64,000 bases of DNA from Thalassolituus hydrocarboniclasticus (GCF_025345565.1 NZ_CP054475.1:1332448-1396447); one strand, 5' to 3'; positions 35,347-46,473 are shown, counted from the first letter of the stretch. Notes: generated by a model not told the origin, from the letters alone. A program made the numbers and translations.

Positions 35347-35354
35347 ATTTTATT
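35320..35354 (+). terminator. Terminator-like hairpin overlapping the end of the cyclase gene
   Basis: A perfect 9-bp stem GGCCGCAAC/GTTGCGGCC with a 6-nt loop ends one base before the stop codon region, followed by ATTTTATT. The stem codes for the last residues of the protein. The T tract is imperfect but the gap to the convergent gene is only 17 bp. Confidence 0.55.
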
Positions 35355-35363
35355 CGCAGTCAC

Positions 35364-36248
35364 TCAGACAGCGTTATGCAGGGCGTTCAGTTGCTGGTCT
35401 TTTTCTTCCCACAGCTGTTGTACCCACTGCTGAAAATGCAGACGATAGGTGTCATCGTTTTCATAGTCACCATCAAGCAGTTCTTCCGGGATAGGCTTCT
35501 CGTTAATAATAACGGTACAACGCTGCATTTTTCCCTGTAAAAAATCCCAGAACGTCGGAATGCCATCCGGATAGTGAATAGTGACATCAAGGATTGAGCG
35601 GAACTGGTTGCCCATTGCGTTCATCGCAAAGGCCATACCGCCCGCTTTCGGCTTGAGCAGATGACGGAAAGGAGAATCCTGATCGTCGTGTTTGCGCTGG
35701 GTGAAACGCGTTCCTTCAAGAAAATTCATCACGCTGGTTGGCATTTCGCGGAATTTTGCACAGGCTTTACGGGTGGTGGCCAGATCCTGTCCGCGTTTTT
35801 CCGGATGCTTTTCCAGATAGGCTTTGCTGTAGCGTTTCATAAACGGAAAATCCAGTGCCCACCAGGCGGCGCCCATCACCGGCACCCGGATCAGTTCCTG
35901 TTTCAGAAAAAACTTCAGCAGCGGAATGCGGCCATTCAGGGCGTGCTGCAGCACAATAATATCGACCCAGCTCTGGTGATTGCTGACGACAAAATACCAG
36001 CCTTTTTTGTCCAGATTGGCTGGCCGCTGAATGTTCCAGTTCATCTTCTGGGTCAGCATCATCCAGCCGGAATTACAGCTGACCCAGGCATTGGCGATGC
36101 TGGTCAGGATTGCTGTAACCCCTTTGCGTACCAGTGGAATGGGAATGATGATTTTCACAAACGTGAAGATAAACAGCAGTGAGCACCAGACCACGATATT
36201 GATAAACAGCAGCAGGCTGGCAATAACACCGGTAATAACCGCAGGCAT
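35364..36248 (-). CDS. 1-acyl-glycerol-phosphate-type acyltransferase, YihG-like
   Basis: The protein has 294 residues. Two N-terminal hydrophobic segments are followed by block I NHQSWVD, block III FLEGTRF, and a proline-rich block IV region (IHYPDG). The overall layout matches the YihG branch of the PlsC superfamily, inner-membrane enzymes that acylate lysophosphatidic acid. The ATG directly abuts the pta stop codon (TAAATG), so translation is coupled. It is the last gene of the bax-like to pta string and faces the cyclase gene. Confidence 0.88.
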   Translation of the reverse strand: MPAVITGVIASLLLFINIVVWCSLLFIFTFVKIIIPIPLVRKGVTAILTSIANAWVSCNSGWMMLTQKMNWNIQRPANLDKKGWYFVVSNHQSWVDIIVLQHALNGRIPLLKFFLKQELIRVPVMGAAWWALDFPFMKRYSKAYLEKHPEKRGQDLATTRKACAKFREMPTSVMNFLEGTRFTQRKHDDQDSPFRHLLKPKAGGMAFAMNAMGNQFRSILDVTIHYPDGIPTFWDFLQGKMQRCTVIINEKPIPEELLDGDYENDDTYRLHFQQWVQQLWEEKDQQLNALHNAV

Positions 36249-38369
<2,121 letters not shown>

Positions 38370-38374
38370 CAGTA

Positions 38375-39559
38375 TCAGTTCGCAGCAATCAGTTGGTAAG
38401 TGTCGAGGGCAATCATGCGCTCTTCTGAGGTCGGTACCACCATCACCAGCGGTGAGCCGGGCTGGCTGATGCGGCCCTGTTCATCACCGTGCCGGTTATT
38501 AAGCTCGCTGTCGAGGCGGAAATTCATCAGGCGCCAGGCGGCCAGAATGCGCTGGCGTACCGGTGCGGCGTGTTCGCCGATACCGCCGGTAAACACCACC
38601 GCATCAATGGTCGGTAATGAGGTTGCCAGTGCAGAGAACTGACGCGCAACACGGAAGCAGAACACCTGAATGGCGCGGCGCGCGCCTTCATGGCCTTCGG
38701 CTTCGGCGGCGAGCAGGGTGCGCATATCGTTGCTCAGGCCCGACAGACCTTTAAGGCCGCTGTTGCGGTTAAGCTCGCTCATGGTCTGCTCCAGTGTCAG
38801 GCCACGGCTGCGCTGCATATGCTCAATTAAACCGGGGTCGATATCGCCACAGCGTGAGCCCATCACCAGACCTTCCAGCGGTGTCAGGCCCATCGAACTG
38901 TCGACCGAGCGGCCACACAGTACAGCGCTGGCGCTGCAACCGTTACCAAGGTGAGCGATCAGCAGATTACAGTCTTCCGCGGCTTTATTCAGGCGGCGGG
39001 CGGTTTCCTGTACCACGTAGCGGTAGCTGGTGCCATGGAAACCATAGCGACGTACTGCATCCTGCTCATACCACTCATAAGGTACGCCATACAGATAAGC
39101 AGACTCACTCAGGGTCTGATGGAAGGCGGTGTCAAACACGGCGACCTGCGGCACGCCGGTAAACAGCTCGCGGCACAGTTCAAGCCCAAGCAGGTTGATC
39201 GGATTGTGCAGGGGAGCAAGAGGGGACAGAGTCGCCAGACGCTGCAGCTGTTCATCATCAATAAGGGTGCTGGCGTGGAACAGTTCGCCACCGTGCACCA
39301 CCCGATGGCCGATACCCTGCAGGTTCTGCAGCACAGAACCACAGCGATCGATAAAGCTCAGCAGTGCGGCTTTATGGCCGGAATCGGCAGGCAGATCGCC
39401 CTGATATTCAATGGCGCCCTTAATACGCAGACTGGGCTGATGTTCATTAAGCCGTTCGGCCAGTGCCGTCAGCAGAGGCGCTGGCTCAGCGGGGTTGGCG
39501 TAAAGGGCAAATTTGATGGATGAGCTGCCACAGTTAATGACGAGTACAGATTGGTTCAC
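38375..39559 (-). CDS. ackA: Acetate kinase
   Basis: The protein has 394 residues. LVINCGSSSIKF is the N-terminal phosphate motif, VFDTAFHQTL and GYHGTSYR (here YGFHGTSYRYV) mark the active site, and FTGGIGEHA is the adenosine motif. It interconverts acetyl phosphate plus ADP with acetate plus ATP. Transcription runs from the PilZ gene (34 bp gap) into ackA and then pta. Acetyl phosphate can also phosphorylate some response regulators, of which this window has several. Confidence 0.97.
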   Translation of the reverse strand: MNQSVLVINCGSSSIKFALYANPAEPAPLLTALAERLNEHQPSLRIKGAIEYQGDLPADSGHKAALLSFIDRCGSVLQNLQGIGHRVVHGGELFHASTLIDDEQLQRLATLSPLAPLHNPINLLGLELCRELFTGVPQVAVFDTAFHQTLSESAYLYGVPYEWYEQDAVRRYGFHGTSYRYVVQETARRLNKAAEDCNLLIAHLGNGCSASAVLCGRSVDSSMGLTPLEGLVMGSRCGDIDPGLIEHMQRSRGLTLEQTMSELNRNSGLKGLSGLSNDMRTLLAAEAEGHEGARRAIQVFCFRVARQFSALATSLPTIDAVVFTGGIGEHAAPVRQRILAAWRLMNFRLDSELNNRHGDEQGRISQPGSPLVMVVPTSEERMIALDTYQLIAAN

Positions 39560-39593
39560 AGCAGATTCCTTGCTTTGACGGGGTGTGCCCGGC

Positions 39594-39968
39594 TCAGGCC
39601 GGGCTGGCAGATTTCAGGCTAACTTCCAGACGTTGCAGAACGGTGTAAGCGCCACGGCTGGCAACTTCCGGAAGCTGCCCCAGGCTGAATTTCAGCGCAT
39701 AGAGATAGTCACCTTCACAGGCTTCCGCACGGATAATGACTGCGGGAATGGATTGCAGGCGGTGATCGCGGCTTTCGATGCTGAGCAGCAGGCGCTTGCC
39801 AACCTTCATTTTCAGTGGCGAGATAATGGCAATGCCGCCGATGGCAAAGTCACGGGCAATGGCCATATGCGCTTTTTTCGGCCGGCCAAACAGGCTCAGT
39901 TTGCGGATTTCCAGCTTCAGCGGTGAGGCATCGTAGCGTTGACGGAAACGTCGTTCATTGGCTTGCAC
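39594..39968 (-). CDS. PilZ-domain protein (cyclic-di-GMP-binding candidate)
   Basis: The protein has 124 residues with a GTG start that overlaps the end of the upstream gene (stop TAA, one base, then GTG) and is preceded by AGGGGG. The N-terminal ANERRFRQRYD contains the R-x3-R cyclic-di-GMP clamp, and RDFAIGGIAI fits the D/N-x-S-x2-G motif except that Ser is replaced by Ala. A beta-barrel pattern follows. It probably binds cyclic-di-GMP, though weakly if the Ala matters. It is translated between the Bax-like protein and ackA. Confidence 0.8.
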   Translation of the reverse strand: MQANERRFRQRYDASPLKLEIRKLSLFGRPKKAHMAIARDFAIGGIAIISPLKMKVGKRLLLSIESRDHRLQSIPAVIIRAEACEGDYLYALKFSLGQLPEVASRGAYTVLQRLEVSLKSASPA

Positions 39969-39969
39969 A

Positions 39970-40776
39970 TTACCCCCTGGGGACTGGTTGCTGCCCGGCG
40001 GGAAGGTTTTCCTGCAGAGGCTGCTGATCATAACGGTTCAGTTTGTTGTGTTCGATCATATTACGAATTTCGTCAATATACTCCTGGCCACGGATCGAGT
40101 AACCCTGCAGACCTTCGCTCAGGGTTTTGCCACTGGCGTAGCCCTGTTGTTCGATCTCATTTTCACGCAGTTCACGCAATTCGCGGTAGCGCGGATGGCT
40201 GTTCAGGTTACGCATATAGCTTTCCACCGACTCCAGTGGCGACTCAAACGTCCGCACCTCATGGCGTGAGCTGCCACCACGGGCTTCAGGCACCAGACCG
40301 CAGCCTTCGCGGAAACACCACTGACCGAACAGGTTATTGCCTTCCTGAGCAAAGCGTGAAGTACCCCAGGCGGACTCATTGGCGGCCTGGGCCAGCACCA
40401 GCGATGGCGGAATGGTATTGACCCGCAGTAACAGCAGTTCTTTCTGCTCATCTTCGTCATCGGTATTCACACGATATTTGACCAGCAGTTCCTGCAGCGT
40501 CGCGCGGTCACGCTCGGTCAGTTCTTCGGGAGCCAGAAACCATTTTTCGACCACCTGACGTTCGGCCAGAATGCGGGTATTGGCTTCTTCGATCAGGGGC
40601 ATAAGGTAGGTGAAAAAAGCTTTTTTCTTTTCTGTAACATCCTGATAGACCGTGAAATCCGGCAACGGTTGTACCGCGACCGCTGCCACACTGGCCTGGG
40701 TGTCGTTTGGCGGAACGTCTTCGCGGCTGCAGCCACTGAGTCCGGCAATGATGATAAAGACAAAGTACTTTAGCAT
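39970..40776 (-). CDS. Bax-like lipoprotein with glucosaminidase domain
   Basis: The protein has 268 residues. The signal peptide ends in lipobox LSGC (Cys16). The glucosaminidase (lysozyme-subfamily 2) core spans about 110-240, with LAQAANESAWGTSRFAQEGNNLFG carrying the catalytic Glu, then GQWCFREGCGLVPEARGG and the FESPLESVESYMRNLN block of Bax proteins. It likely cleaves peptidoglycan on the periplasmic side of the outer membrane. It heads the five-gene string with PilZ, ackA, pta and the acyltransferase. Confidence 0.9.
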   Translation of the reverse strand: MLKYFVFIIIAGLSGCSREDVPPNDTQASVAAVAVQPLPDFTVYQDVTEKKKAFFTYLMPLIEEANTRILAERQVVEKWFLAPEELTERDRATLQELLVKYRVNTDDEDEQKELLLLRVNTIPPSLVLAQAANESAWGTSRFAQEGNNLFGQWCFREGCGLVPEARGGSSRHEVRTFESPLESVESYMRNLNSHPRYRELRELRENEIEQQGYASGKTLSEGLQGYSIRGQEYIDEIRNMIEHNKLNRYDQQPLQENLPAGQQPVPRG

Positions 40777-41050
40777 GTAAGAAACTGATTTTTTTAAGAA
40801 AGATGCTCTAAGTTTAGCGAATTTAACGCATTCCCCCCAGTACCGGAGCGTGAAGAAACGTCGGTAATGGGCTGTTCTTTTAAATGACGTAATAAAGCGG
40901 CATAAAAGTCAGAAATTTGTCTTATATGCTCAGTCCAGTGATTTTTTGTTAACGGTTATGCGCTTTGGTGTATTCTTGCCGATAAAGCAATAAAGGCACA
41001 CCGGCTGCGCCAGAGTGTGTCTCCGACGGAATATTCAGGAAGCCGATTCT
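40777..41050. promoter_or_regulatory. Divergent promoter region between the Bax-like and second cyclase genes
   Basis: This AT-rich region of 274 bp has no gene. It must hold promoters for both directions. A weak candidate plus-strand -10 is TATTCT at 40971-40976. I see no riboswitch-like or operator palindrome that stands out. Confidence 0.4.
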
Positions 41051-41989
41051 ATGTCCAGTCAGCCATTGGTCATCATTGCCGCTGAAACCCTTGCTCTGCA
41101 GGCGCAGCTGGGCGATCTGCTGGCCGCGGAAGTCAGTATCAGTGGTGTGATTAACCGTGCTCAGCTGTATGACTGGCTGGATGAGCCGTCGCAGACACCG
41201 GATTTACTGATTCTTGAACAGGGGTTGCTGAACGAAGAACTCGGTACGTTCTGTCGCCGCTGGCAGAGTCATCCGCAAACCCGTCATTGCGACATTCTGG
41301 TACTGGGCGCAGCTGATGACAGACTGGAAACCGAGGCCCTGATGGCAGGGGTTGCGGATTATCTGCGTAAACCGCTGAGCCCTTTACTGGCGCTGGCGCG
41401 TATCAAAAAGCAGCTGGCGCACCGGGCACAATGCAAACGGCTGGAAGCGTTGTCGGTCACGGATGGGCTGACACAGATCGCTAACCGCCGTTATCTGGAT
41501 GAATTCCTCGGCGCCGAGTGGCGCCGGGCGCAACGCGAAGGTGGCAATATCGGCCTGATGATGGTGGATATTGATCACTTCAAGCGTTTTAACGATCACT
41601 ATGGTCATCCGCAGGGTGATCGTTGCCTTATTCTGGTGGCACAGTGTCTGGCCAAAACGGTACAGCGGCCACGGGATCTGGTCGCCCGTTATGGTGGAGA
41701 GGAGTTTGCACTGGTATTGCCTTCCATTCATTTCGAAGGAATGGCGGTGGTGGCTCAGCGCCTGCAGGAGGCCATCGCGGGGCTGGCCATTGCTCATGCG
41801 GCTTCGCCGGTGAGTCCTTGTGTGACGGTGAGTATCGGCCTGGCCTGGTGTGAGCCGCAGGCTGATGAACGCTATGAGCTGTTACTGACAGCCGCCGATG
41901 AAGCTCTGTACGCTGCCAAATCGGCGGGGCGGAATCAGTGCAGTGAGACCGTGAATCTGGCGCTGGTGCGCCAGCTGCTGGAGCACTGA
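41051..41989 (+). CDS. Diguanylate cyclase with degenerate receiver domain
   Basis: The protein has 312 residues; ATG at 41051 is chosen over an in-frame codon at 41015 because AGGAAG precedes it. Residues 1-125 have the receiver fold, but the phospho-acceptor Asp is Glu (E56 in LLILEQGLL) and the acidic pair is lost (IIAAET), while the Lys (YLRKPLS) is kept. This could be a constitutive or non-phosphorylated input domain. The GGDEF domain (about 150-300) is active-looking, with GGEEF and an I-site RPRD five residues before it. It should make cyclic-di-GMP in the cytoplasm. Confidence 0.92.
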   Translation: MSSQPLVIIAAETLALQAQLGDLLAAEVSISGVINRAQLYDWLDEPSQTPDLLILEQGLLNEELGTFCRRWQSHPQTRHCDILVLGAADDRLETEALMAGVADYLRKPLSPLLALARIKKQLAHRAQCKRLEALSVTDGLTQIANRRYLDEFLGAEWRRAQREGGNIGLMMVDIDHFKRFNDHYGHPQGDRCLILVAQCLAKTVQRPRDLVARYGGEEFALVLPSIHFEGMAVVAQRLQEAIAGLAIAHAASPVSPCVTVSIGLAWCEPQADERYELLLTAADEALYAAKSAGRNQCSETVNLALVRQLLEH

Positions 41990-41992
41990 GAT

Positions 41993-42325
41993 TCAGTGCT
42001 TACTTAATGTGGCACTCAGTTTGTTCAGCAGAGCGCCGAGACGCGAAGAAGTACTCAGGCGCCGGGTTTTCTTCAGGGCAATAATCTGGAAATCTTCCAG
42101 TGCCTGCTGCAGCGATACCAGCCCGGTGCTGATCACTTCGTATTCGTAATGGTGATCCTGAATGCTGACTTTCAGTAACTCCATATATTCTGCATTTAAC
42201 AACTGCATCAGGTTGAACACCTGATCTTTCTCTTCACAGTTGCTGGCTTCCCAGTAGGCATCTTCCAGTGTCTGAATCAGGTCCCAGATCAGTTCGCTGG
42301 CCTGACTGATGGTCATGGTGGACAT
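41993..42325 (-). CDS. Small helical protein of unknown function
   Basis: The protein has 110 residues. The start at 42325 follows AGGAG by 4 nt; an ATG 9 nt downstream is another choice. It is helical and acidic (QASELIWDLIQTLEDAYWEASNCEEKDQVFNLMQLLNAEYMELLK), then basic at the end (LKKTRRLSTSSRLGALLNKLS). No signal peptide is seen. The 3' end almost touches the convergent cyclase gene (3 bp). I do not recognise the family. Confidence 0.65.
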   Translation of the reverse strand: MSTMTISQASELIWDLIQTLEDAYWEASNCEEKDQVFNLMQLLNAEYMELLKVSIQDHHYEYEVISTGLVSLQQALEDFQIIALKKTRRLSTSSRLGALLNKLSATLSKH

Positions 42326-42403
42326 AAGGCTCCTGTACAACATCGATGGTGACTGCTTTAAGCGTAGCAGACCGTCGATATCATGCCGTACAGGAGCGGC
42401 TGA

Positions 42404-42886
42404 TTAATGACTCCGGGCGGGCTTGCGGCGGATATACAGGGTTTTGCGTGCGCGGGCGACCAGTTCGCCATCGGCATCAAGGATATTAACCTCATAGGTC
42501 GGCAGAAATTTTTCGCCGTTTGCGGTTTGGTCGCGGATTTCGGCCAGCATGGCATCGGTAACCATAAAGTGGGCACTGACGACGCCACGGCCGGGTTTAA
42601 CAAAATCAATTTCGGCGCTGGCGTCCCAGACAATGTAATCGCGGCCGAGACTGTTCATCAGCAGCAGCATATAAAACGGGTCGATCATCGAGAAAAGACT
42701 GCCGCCAAAATGCGTGCCGACATAGTTACGGTTAAACCAGCGCAGTTTCATTTCCACTCTGGCTTCGCGGAAATCTTTGGCCAGATAGCGGACTTTTACA
42801 CCAGCGCCCAGATAAGGCCCGTAGATGTTCAGGATGCGGCGCAGGCCGGAAGCCGAACTCAGCCACTGGTTAAATTTCTTAAACAT
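42404..42886 (-). CDS. DUF4442 hotdog-fold protein (thioesterase-like)
   Basis: The protein has 160 residues. The central helix VGTHFGGSLFSMIDPFYMLLLM and the strands around it follow the hotdog fold of DUF4442 and PaaI-type proteins. FVKPGRGVV and ARARKTLYIRRK are typical ends. It probably binds or hydrolyses an acyl-CoA/acyl-ACP thioester. It lies near the OlsB-like acyltransferase, which would use acyl-ACP, but a terminator separates them. Confidence 0.8.
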   Translation of the reverse strand: MFKKFNQWLSSASGLRRILNIYGPYLGAGVKVRYLAKDFREARVEMKLRWFNRNYVGTHFGGSLFSMIDPFYMLLLMNSLGRDYIVWDASAEIDFVKPGRGVVSAHFMVTDAMLAEIRDQTANGEKFLPTYEVNILDADGELVARARKTLYIRRKPARSH

Positions 42887-42952
42887 AAAGCTCTCGCAGG
42901 AACAGAAGCGGGCGCGCAGTCTAGCGGTTGTGGCTGATGCGGAAAAGGCAGA

Positions 42953-42977
42953 AATAAAAAGGAGCCCGCAGGCTCCT
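42953..42977 (-). terminator. Intrinsic terminator after the OlsB-like gene
   Basis: GGAGCC and GGCTCC pair around CGCA. On the minus strand TTTTTATTT follows. Confidence 0.8.
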
Positions 42978-43010
42978 GATTATTTTTAAACAGCAGATGT
43001 CCGCTCTGCG

Positions 43011-43784
43011 TCAGAGATCGCTTTTGGTGAAATGACGCAGGTAGCGCTGGTTGATGTCTTCGCGGGCGAGCAGAATCAGCGCGTCAGCGACATTAAAATC
43101 TTTATCGAGGCAGGGCTCGCCGCAGACTTTGACGCCAATACGCAGATAAGCTTTCAGCAATGATGGCACCAGTGATTTACCGTCAATATCGACCTCAATG
43201 CGCGGCATATGAACCTTAGGTTCGGCGCGCATGTCTTCGGCGGTGAAATGCTTATCACGCAGATGATTCACAATCGCAATCGTGCGCGCGTAACCTTCGT
43301 TCAGCGGGATGCTGGCGCAGCCCATCAGGTAATCAATATTGTGCGCTGACATAAATTGAGCGATGCCCGACCACAGCAGACCAATAACAGCGCCGCTGCG
43401 GAAATCCGGGTCAACGCAGGTACGGCCGATTTCCATATAGGTTTTTCCCGGCCGCACGATATTGCTGAGGTCAAACTCGGTGGCGGAGTAGAATCCACCG
43501 GCGCGTTGTGCCAGTTCATTGGTCAGGATGCGGCTGTAACCCACCACCTGATCACTGATGACGTCTTTGACGATCAGGTGCAGACACAGATCGTCGAAAT
43601 TATCTTTATCAATGCCTTCGCTGGCGGTCGGTAAGCTTGCTCCCATGCCTTCGGCAAAAACACGATAGCGCAGTTCGAGAGCCTGACGAATTTCCTTCGG
43701 GTCCTGTGTAATACGGGCAACCAGCGGAGAATCCAGAGGTGACTCCAGAGGAGCGGTCTGTTGGCGTGCAGTGGCTTGCTGCAT
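43011..43784 (-). CDS. OlsB-like N-acyltransferase (GNAT fold)
   Basis: The protein has 257 residues from MQQATARQQT at 43784, which is preceded by AGGA; the frame opens earlier at 43862 without support. FDDLCLHLIVKD, ATEFDLSNIV, YMEIGRTCVDPDFRSGAVIGLLWSG and LMGCASI match the OlsB/hemolysin-like acyl-ACP:ornithine acyltransferase family. Such enzymes make lyso-ornithine lipid, a phosphate-free membrane lipid used under phosphate limitation. OlsA is not next to it; PlsC-family enzymes at 26165 and 35364 are possible but unproven partners. Confidence 0.85.
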   Translation of the reverse strand: MQQATARQQTAPLESPLDSPLVARITQDPKEIRQALELRYRVFAEGMGASLPTASEGIDKDNFDDLCLHLIVKDVISDQVVGYSRILTNELAQRAGGFYSATEFDLSNIVRPGKTYMEIGRTCVDPDFRSGAVIGLLWSGIAQFMSAHNIDYLMGCASIPLNEGYARTIAIVNHLRDKHFTAEDMRAEPKVHMPRIEVDIDGKSLVPSLLKAYLRIGVKVCGEPCLDKDFNVADALILLAREDINQRYLRHFTKSDL

Positions 43785-43897
43785 AGTCAGTCCTGTTTGC
43801 TTATTGATCAGCGCGACTCTAAGACAGGCCTGTGACATTTCCATGACAGGCCCGACATTCATCGGCAGGAAAGCTATGCTGAAAGGCAGGAGGTACT

Positions 43898-44497
43898 ATG
43901 AAAGCATTATTTATTACTACCCTGTTGCTGTTCTGTGGCGCTGTATCTGCACAACCGGTGATCGGCGAGAATGCCGCCGCTGCGCTGGTATCCCGGGCTT
44001 TACAGGCCGAACCACTCTTGTGGCTGCCTTTTCCCATGCCTTACGAAATTGAGCGCAGCAGCAAAGATAAAGACGCCGGTTTACTGGATGCGCTGTTCCG
44101 TCATGGGCTGTTACAGCGCGATAAGCAAATGAAGATGGCGGAAGTCGAAGAAGATGGCCGGCGTAAACGCAAAGTGCTGGCGACATGGATATACGATTAT
44201 CCGCTGGCACACCGGGAACAGGGAACTCAGGAAGGCTTCTATTATGGCACCGGCAAACTGAAGCAGATTGTTGAATTATCCAGCGCCTATCTGGTTGGCG
44301 ATTATTACTACGCTGAAGCCTACATTCAGTGGTATGTCGATGATCTGCAGGATTGGGTCAAAGACCCGGCTTTCCGTACGGCGCGTACTTTGCGCCGCAG
44401 CCTTGAGTCGTTTGATAAGCCCTTTGAGAAACGCGTTTATCTGCAGTACGACGGGGATAGCTGGGGCTTCTGGAGTGGTCAGCCCGGTTTGCTCTGA
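43898..44497 (+). CDS. Secreted hypothetical protein
   Basis: The protein has 199 residues, with an AGGAGG ribosome binding site and a signal peptide (LFITTLLLFCGAVSA-QPV). The mature part is Tyr/Trp-rich with a cluster SAYLVGDYYYAEAYIQWYVDDLQDWVKD and no Cys or metal motif. It is probably periplasmic. I do not recognise the family. It is divergent from the OlsB-like gene and convergent with the thioredoxin-like gene (10 bp gap). Confidence 0.7.
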   Translation: MKALFITTLLLFCGAVSAQPVIGENAAAALVSRALQAEPLLWLPFPMPYEIERSSKDKDAGLLDALFRHGLLQRDKQMKMAEVEEDGRRKRKVLATWIYDYPLAHREQGTQEGFYYGTGKLKQIVELSSAYLVGDYYYAEAYIQWYVDDLQDWVKDPAFRTARTLRRSLESFDKPFEKRVYLQYDGDSWGFWSGQPGLL

Positions 44498-44507
44498 TCC
44501 TGGCCAG

Positions 44508-45092
44508 TCATAACTGAGTACGCAGCCAAAGCCCTGGCGGCGTACTCAGGCCACGATCCTGATGCAGGATTTCACCGTTTTTATCCATCACGTAATAGCT
44601 CGGGTAACCCTGTACCTGATATTGCTCAGCGGTGTTTCTGTCGCCGAGCAGAACTTCGCCGCTGAACCCCACCGAACTGACAAAGTCGGTAACTTCCTGC
44701 GGGCTTTCCCAATCCAGTGCGACGGCGACAATACGCAGGTCTTCAGAGCCAAGCAGATTGAGTCCGGGCATGCTGACCCGGCAAACGCTGCACCAGGGCG
44801 CGAAAAAATACACCAGAGTACGCGACTGTGGGGCAGGCCAGCTCAGATCGGCGGTCTGATGAGTGGCGGAACTCAGGTCGCTGCTGGCCGCGGCCGTCGG
44901 CTTGCTTTGCAGCAGGGGCAAATGCAGCGATGGCGCAAAGCTGCCGGAATCCAGCATATGGCGGCTGAGCCAGTGGCTCAGGGCGCTGAACAATACAACA
45001 AAGAGAAGGAGTTCGGCGCCGCGGCGCAGCCATTTGCTGCGCACGCTGCGGAGAGAAGAATCAGATGGCTTTGGAGAATCGTTGTTGCTCAT
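44508..45092 (-). CDS. Membrane-anchored thioredoxin-like protein (ScsD/TlpA-like)
   Basis: The protein has 194 residues from MSNNDSPKP at 45092; a longer frame to 45179 lies wholly inside hemN. An N-terminal anchor (about 23-45, AELLLFVVLFSALSHWL) leads into a thioredoxin fold with the CxxC site APWCSVC and cis-Pro loop QGYPSYYV. It probably acts as a periplasmic thiol reductase or oxidase for an unknown client. The gene overlaps the hemN stop by 32 bp on the same strand, so it is translated from the hemN transcript. Confidence 0.85.
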   Translation of the reverse strand: MSNNDSPKPSDSSLRSVRSKWLRRGAELLLFVVLFSALSHWLSRHMLDSGSFAPSLHLPLLQSKPTAAASSDLSSATHQTADLSWPAPQSRTLVYFFAPWCSVCRVSMPGLNLLGSEDLRIVAVALDWESPQEVTDFVSSVGFSGEVLLGDRNTAEQYQVQGYPSYYVMDKNGEILHQDRGLSTPPGLWLRTQL

Positions 45093-46440
45093 GTTGCTGC
45101 AGATAGGTATCGAATGCCATGCAGGCATTGCGCACCAATAAGCGTCCTTTGTCGGTGATACGGATGGCGTGTGGATCAATGATCACCAGGCCATCATTCA
45201 CCATCGGCTGCAGTTCATCAAGGCTGCTTTGCAGATGTTGGCGGCTGTCGATGCCGAACTGCCCGTCCAGCATGGCAAATTCACATTTCAGGTGGCACAA
45301 CAGTTCGGCGATCACGGTACGCCGCAGTTTGTCTTCACTGCTGGTGACCAGCTGTTTCATGGTTGGCAGACGGTCATCGTTCAGCGCCTGTTCCCAGGTT
45401 TCCTGAGTGGCCTGATTCTGCAGGTAATAGTCACCGATCTGACTGATGGATGACACGCCAAAACCGATCAGGTCACAATCGCCGTGGGTGGTATAGCCCT
45501 GAAAATTACGGTGTAACTTACCAGCAGCCTGAGCGCGGGCGAGTTCATCATCAGGTTTGGCAAAGTGATCCATGCCAACATAGTGGTAGTTGGCGGCTGA
45601 CAGTTTGGTGATGCAGTGGCCGAGGATGGTCAGCTTTTCATCGGCGCCAGGCAGGTCGTCGGCACAGATACGGCGTTGTGGTTTGAAACGCTCCGGCAGG
45701 TGGGCGTAGTTAAACACCGACAGGCGGTCGGGCGACATCTCAATAATGCTGTCGAGAGTGCGGTCGAAGCTTTCCAGCGTCTGGAAGGGCAGGCCGTAGA
45801 TCAGATCCATATTGATGGAGCGGAAACCCAGCGCGCGGGCTTCATTCATCACGGCACGGATCATGGACTCCGGCTGAATACGGTTAACCGCTTCCTGCAC
45901 TTTTTGCTCCAGATCCTGTACGCCGAAACTCAGACGGTTAAAGCCGAGCGAACGCAGTACTTTCAGGGTGTCCGGGCGCAGTTCGCGCGGGTCGATTTCA
46001 ATGGAGTAATCGGCGCTGTCGGCACTGCTGAAGTTAAAATGCTCGCGCAGGAAGTGCATCAGATCACTCAGCTCATCGTCACTGAGGAAGGTCGGCGTAC
46101 CGCCACCCAGATGCAGCTGTTCAACCACGGCGCTTTTATCCAAAAGGGCCCGCTTCAGCAGAATCTCTTTTTTCAGCTGCTCAAGATAGGGAGCGGCGCG
46201 CTCGGTGTGCTTGGTCACAATTTTATTGCAGCCACAGTAGTAGCAGACATGGCGGCAGAACGGGATATGAATATAAAGCGATAATGGCTTGCTGTTATCG
46301 CGCTGACAGAACGCTGCCCGTTCATCCAGATCGTTGCTTGCCGGACGGAATTCAACGGCGGTTGGATAGGAGGTGTAACGCGGACCGGGTTTGTTGTAAC
46401 GCTGAATCAGCAGCGGGTCCCACAGGAGTTGTTCAGTCAT
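45061..46440 (-). CDS. hemN: Oxygen-independent coproporphyrinogen III dehydrogenase
   Basis: The protein has 459 residues, the size of true HemN. The radical-SAM iron-sulfur motif is CRHVCYYCGC (CxxxCxxC plus the HemN-specific extra Cys), with GGGTPTFLS and YAHLPERFKPQ following. It carries out the anaerobic decarboxylation of coproporphyrinogen III in heme synthesis. The upstream region has an FNR/Anr-type site and a -10 at the right distance, so it is probably induced under low oxygen. It leads the thioredoxin-like gene. Confidence 0.95.
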   Translation of the reverse strand: MTEQLLWDPLLIQRYNKPGPRYTSYPTAVEFRPASNDLDERAAFCQRDNSKPLSLYIHIPFCRHVCYYCGCNKIVTKHTERAAPYLEQLKKEILLKRALLDKSAVVEQLHLGGGTPTFLSDDELSDLMHFLREHFNFSSADSADYSIEIDPRELRPDTLKVLRSLGFNRLSFGVQDLEQKVQEAVNRIQPESMIRAVMNEARALGFRSINMDLIYGLPFQTLESFDRTLDSIIEMSPDRLSVFNYAHLPERFKPQRRICADDLPGADEKLTILGHCITKLSAANYHYVGMDHFAKPDDELARAQAAGKLHRNFQGYTTHGDCDLIGFGVSSISQIGDYYLQNQATQETWEQALNDDRLPTMKQLVTSSEDKLRRTVIAELLCHLKCEFAMLDGQFGIDSRQHLQSSLDELQPMVNDGLVIIDPHAIRITDKGRLLVRNACMAFDTYLQQHEQQRFSKAI

Positions 46441-46473
46441 GGTGTCGTCACAGGCAGTAAAAAATCAGCCGTC

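Noticed and set aside
44514-44549. 10-bp inverted repeat at the end of the thioredoxin-like gene
   Set aside because: It lies within coding sequence with a 16-nt loop and no T run; not supported as a terminator.
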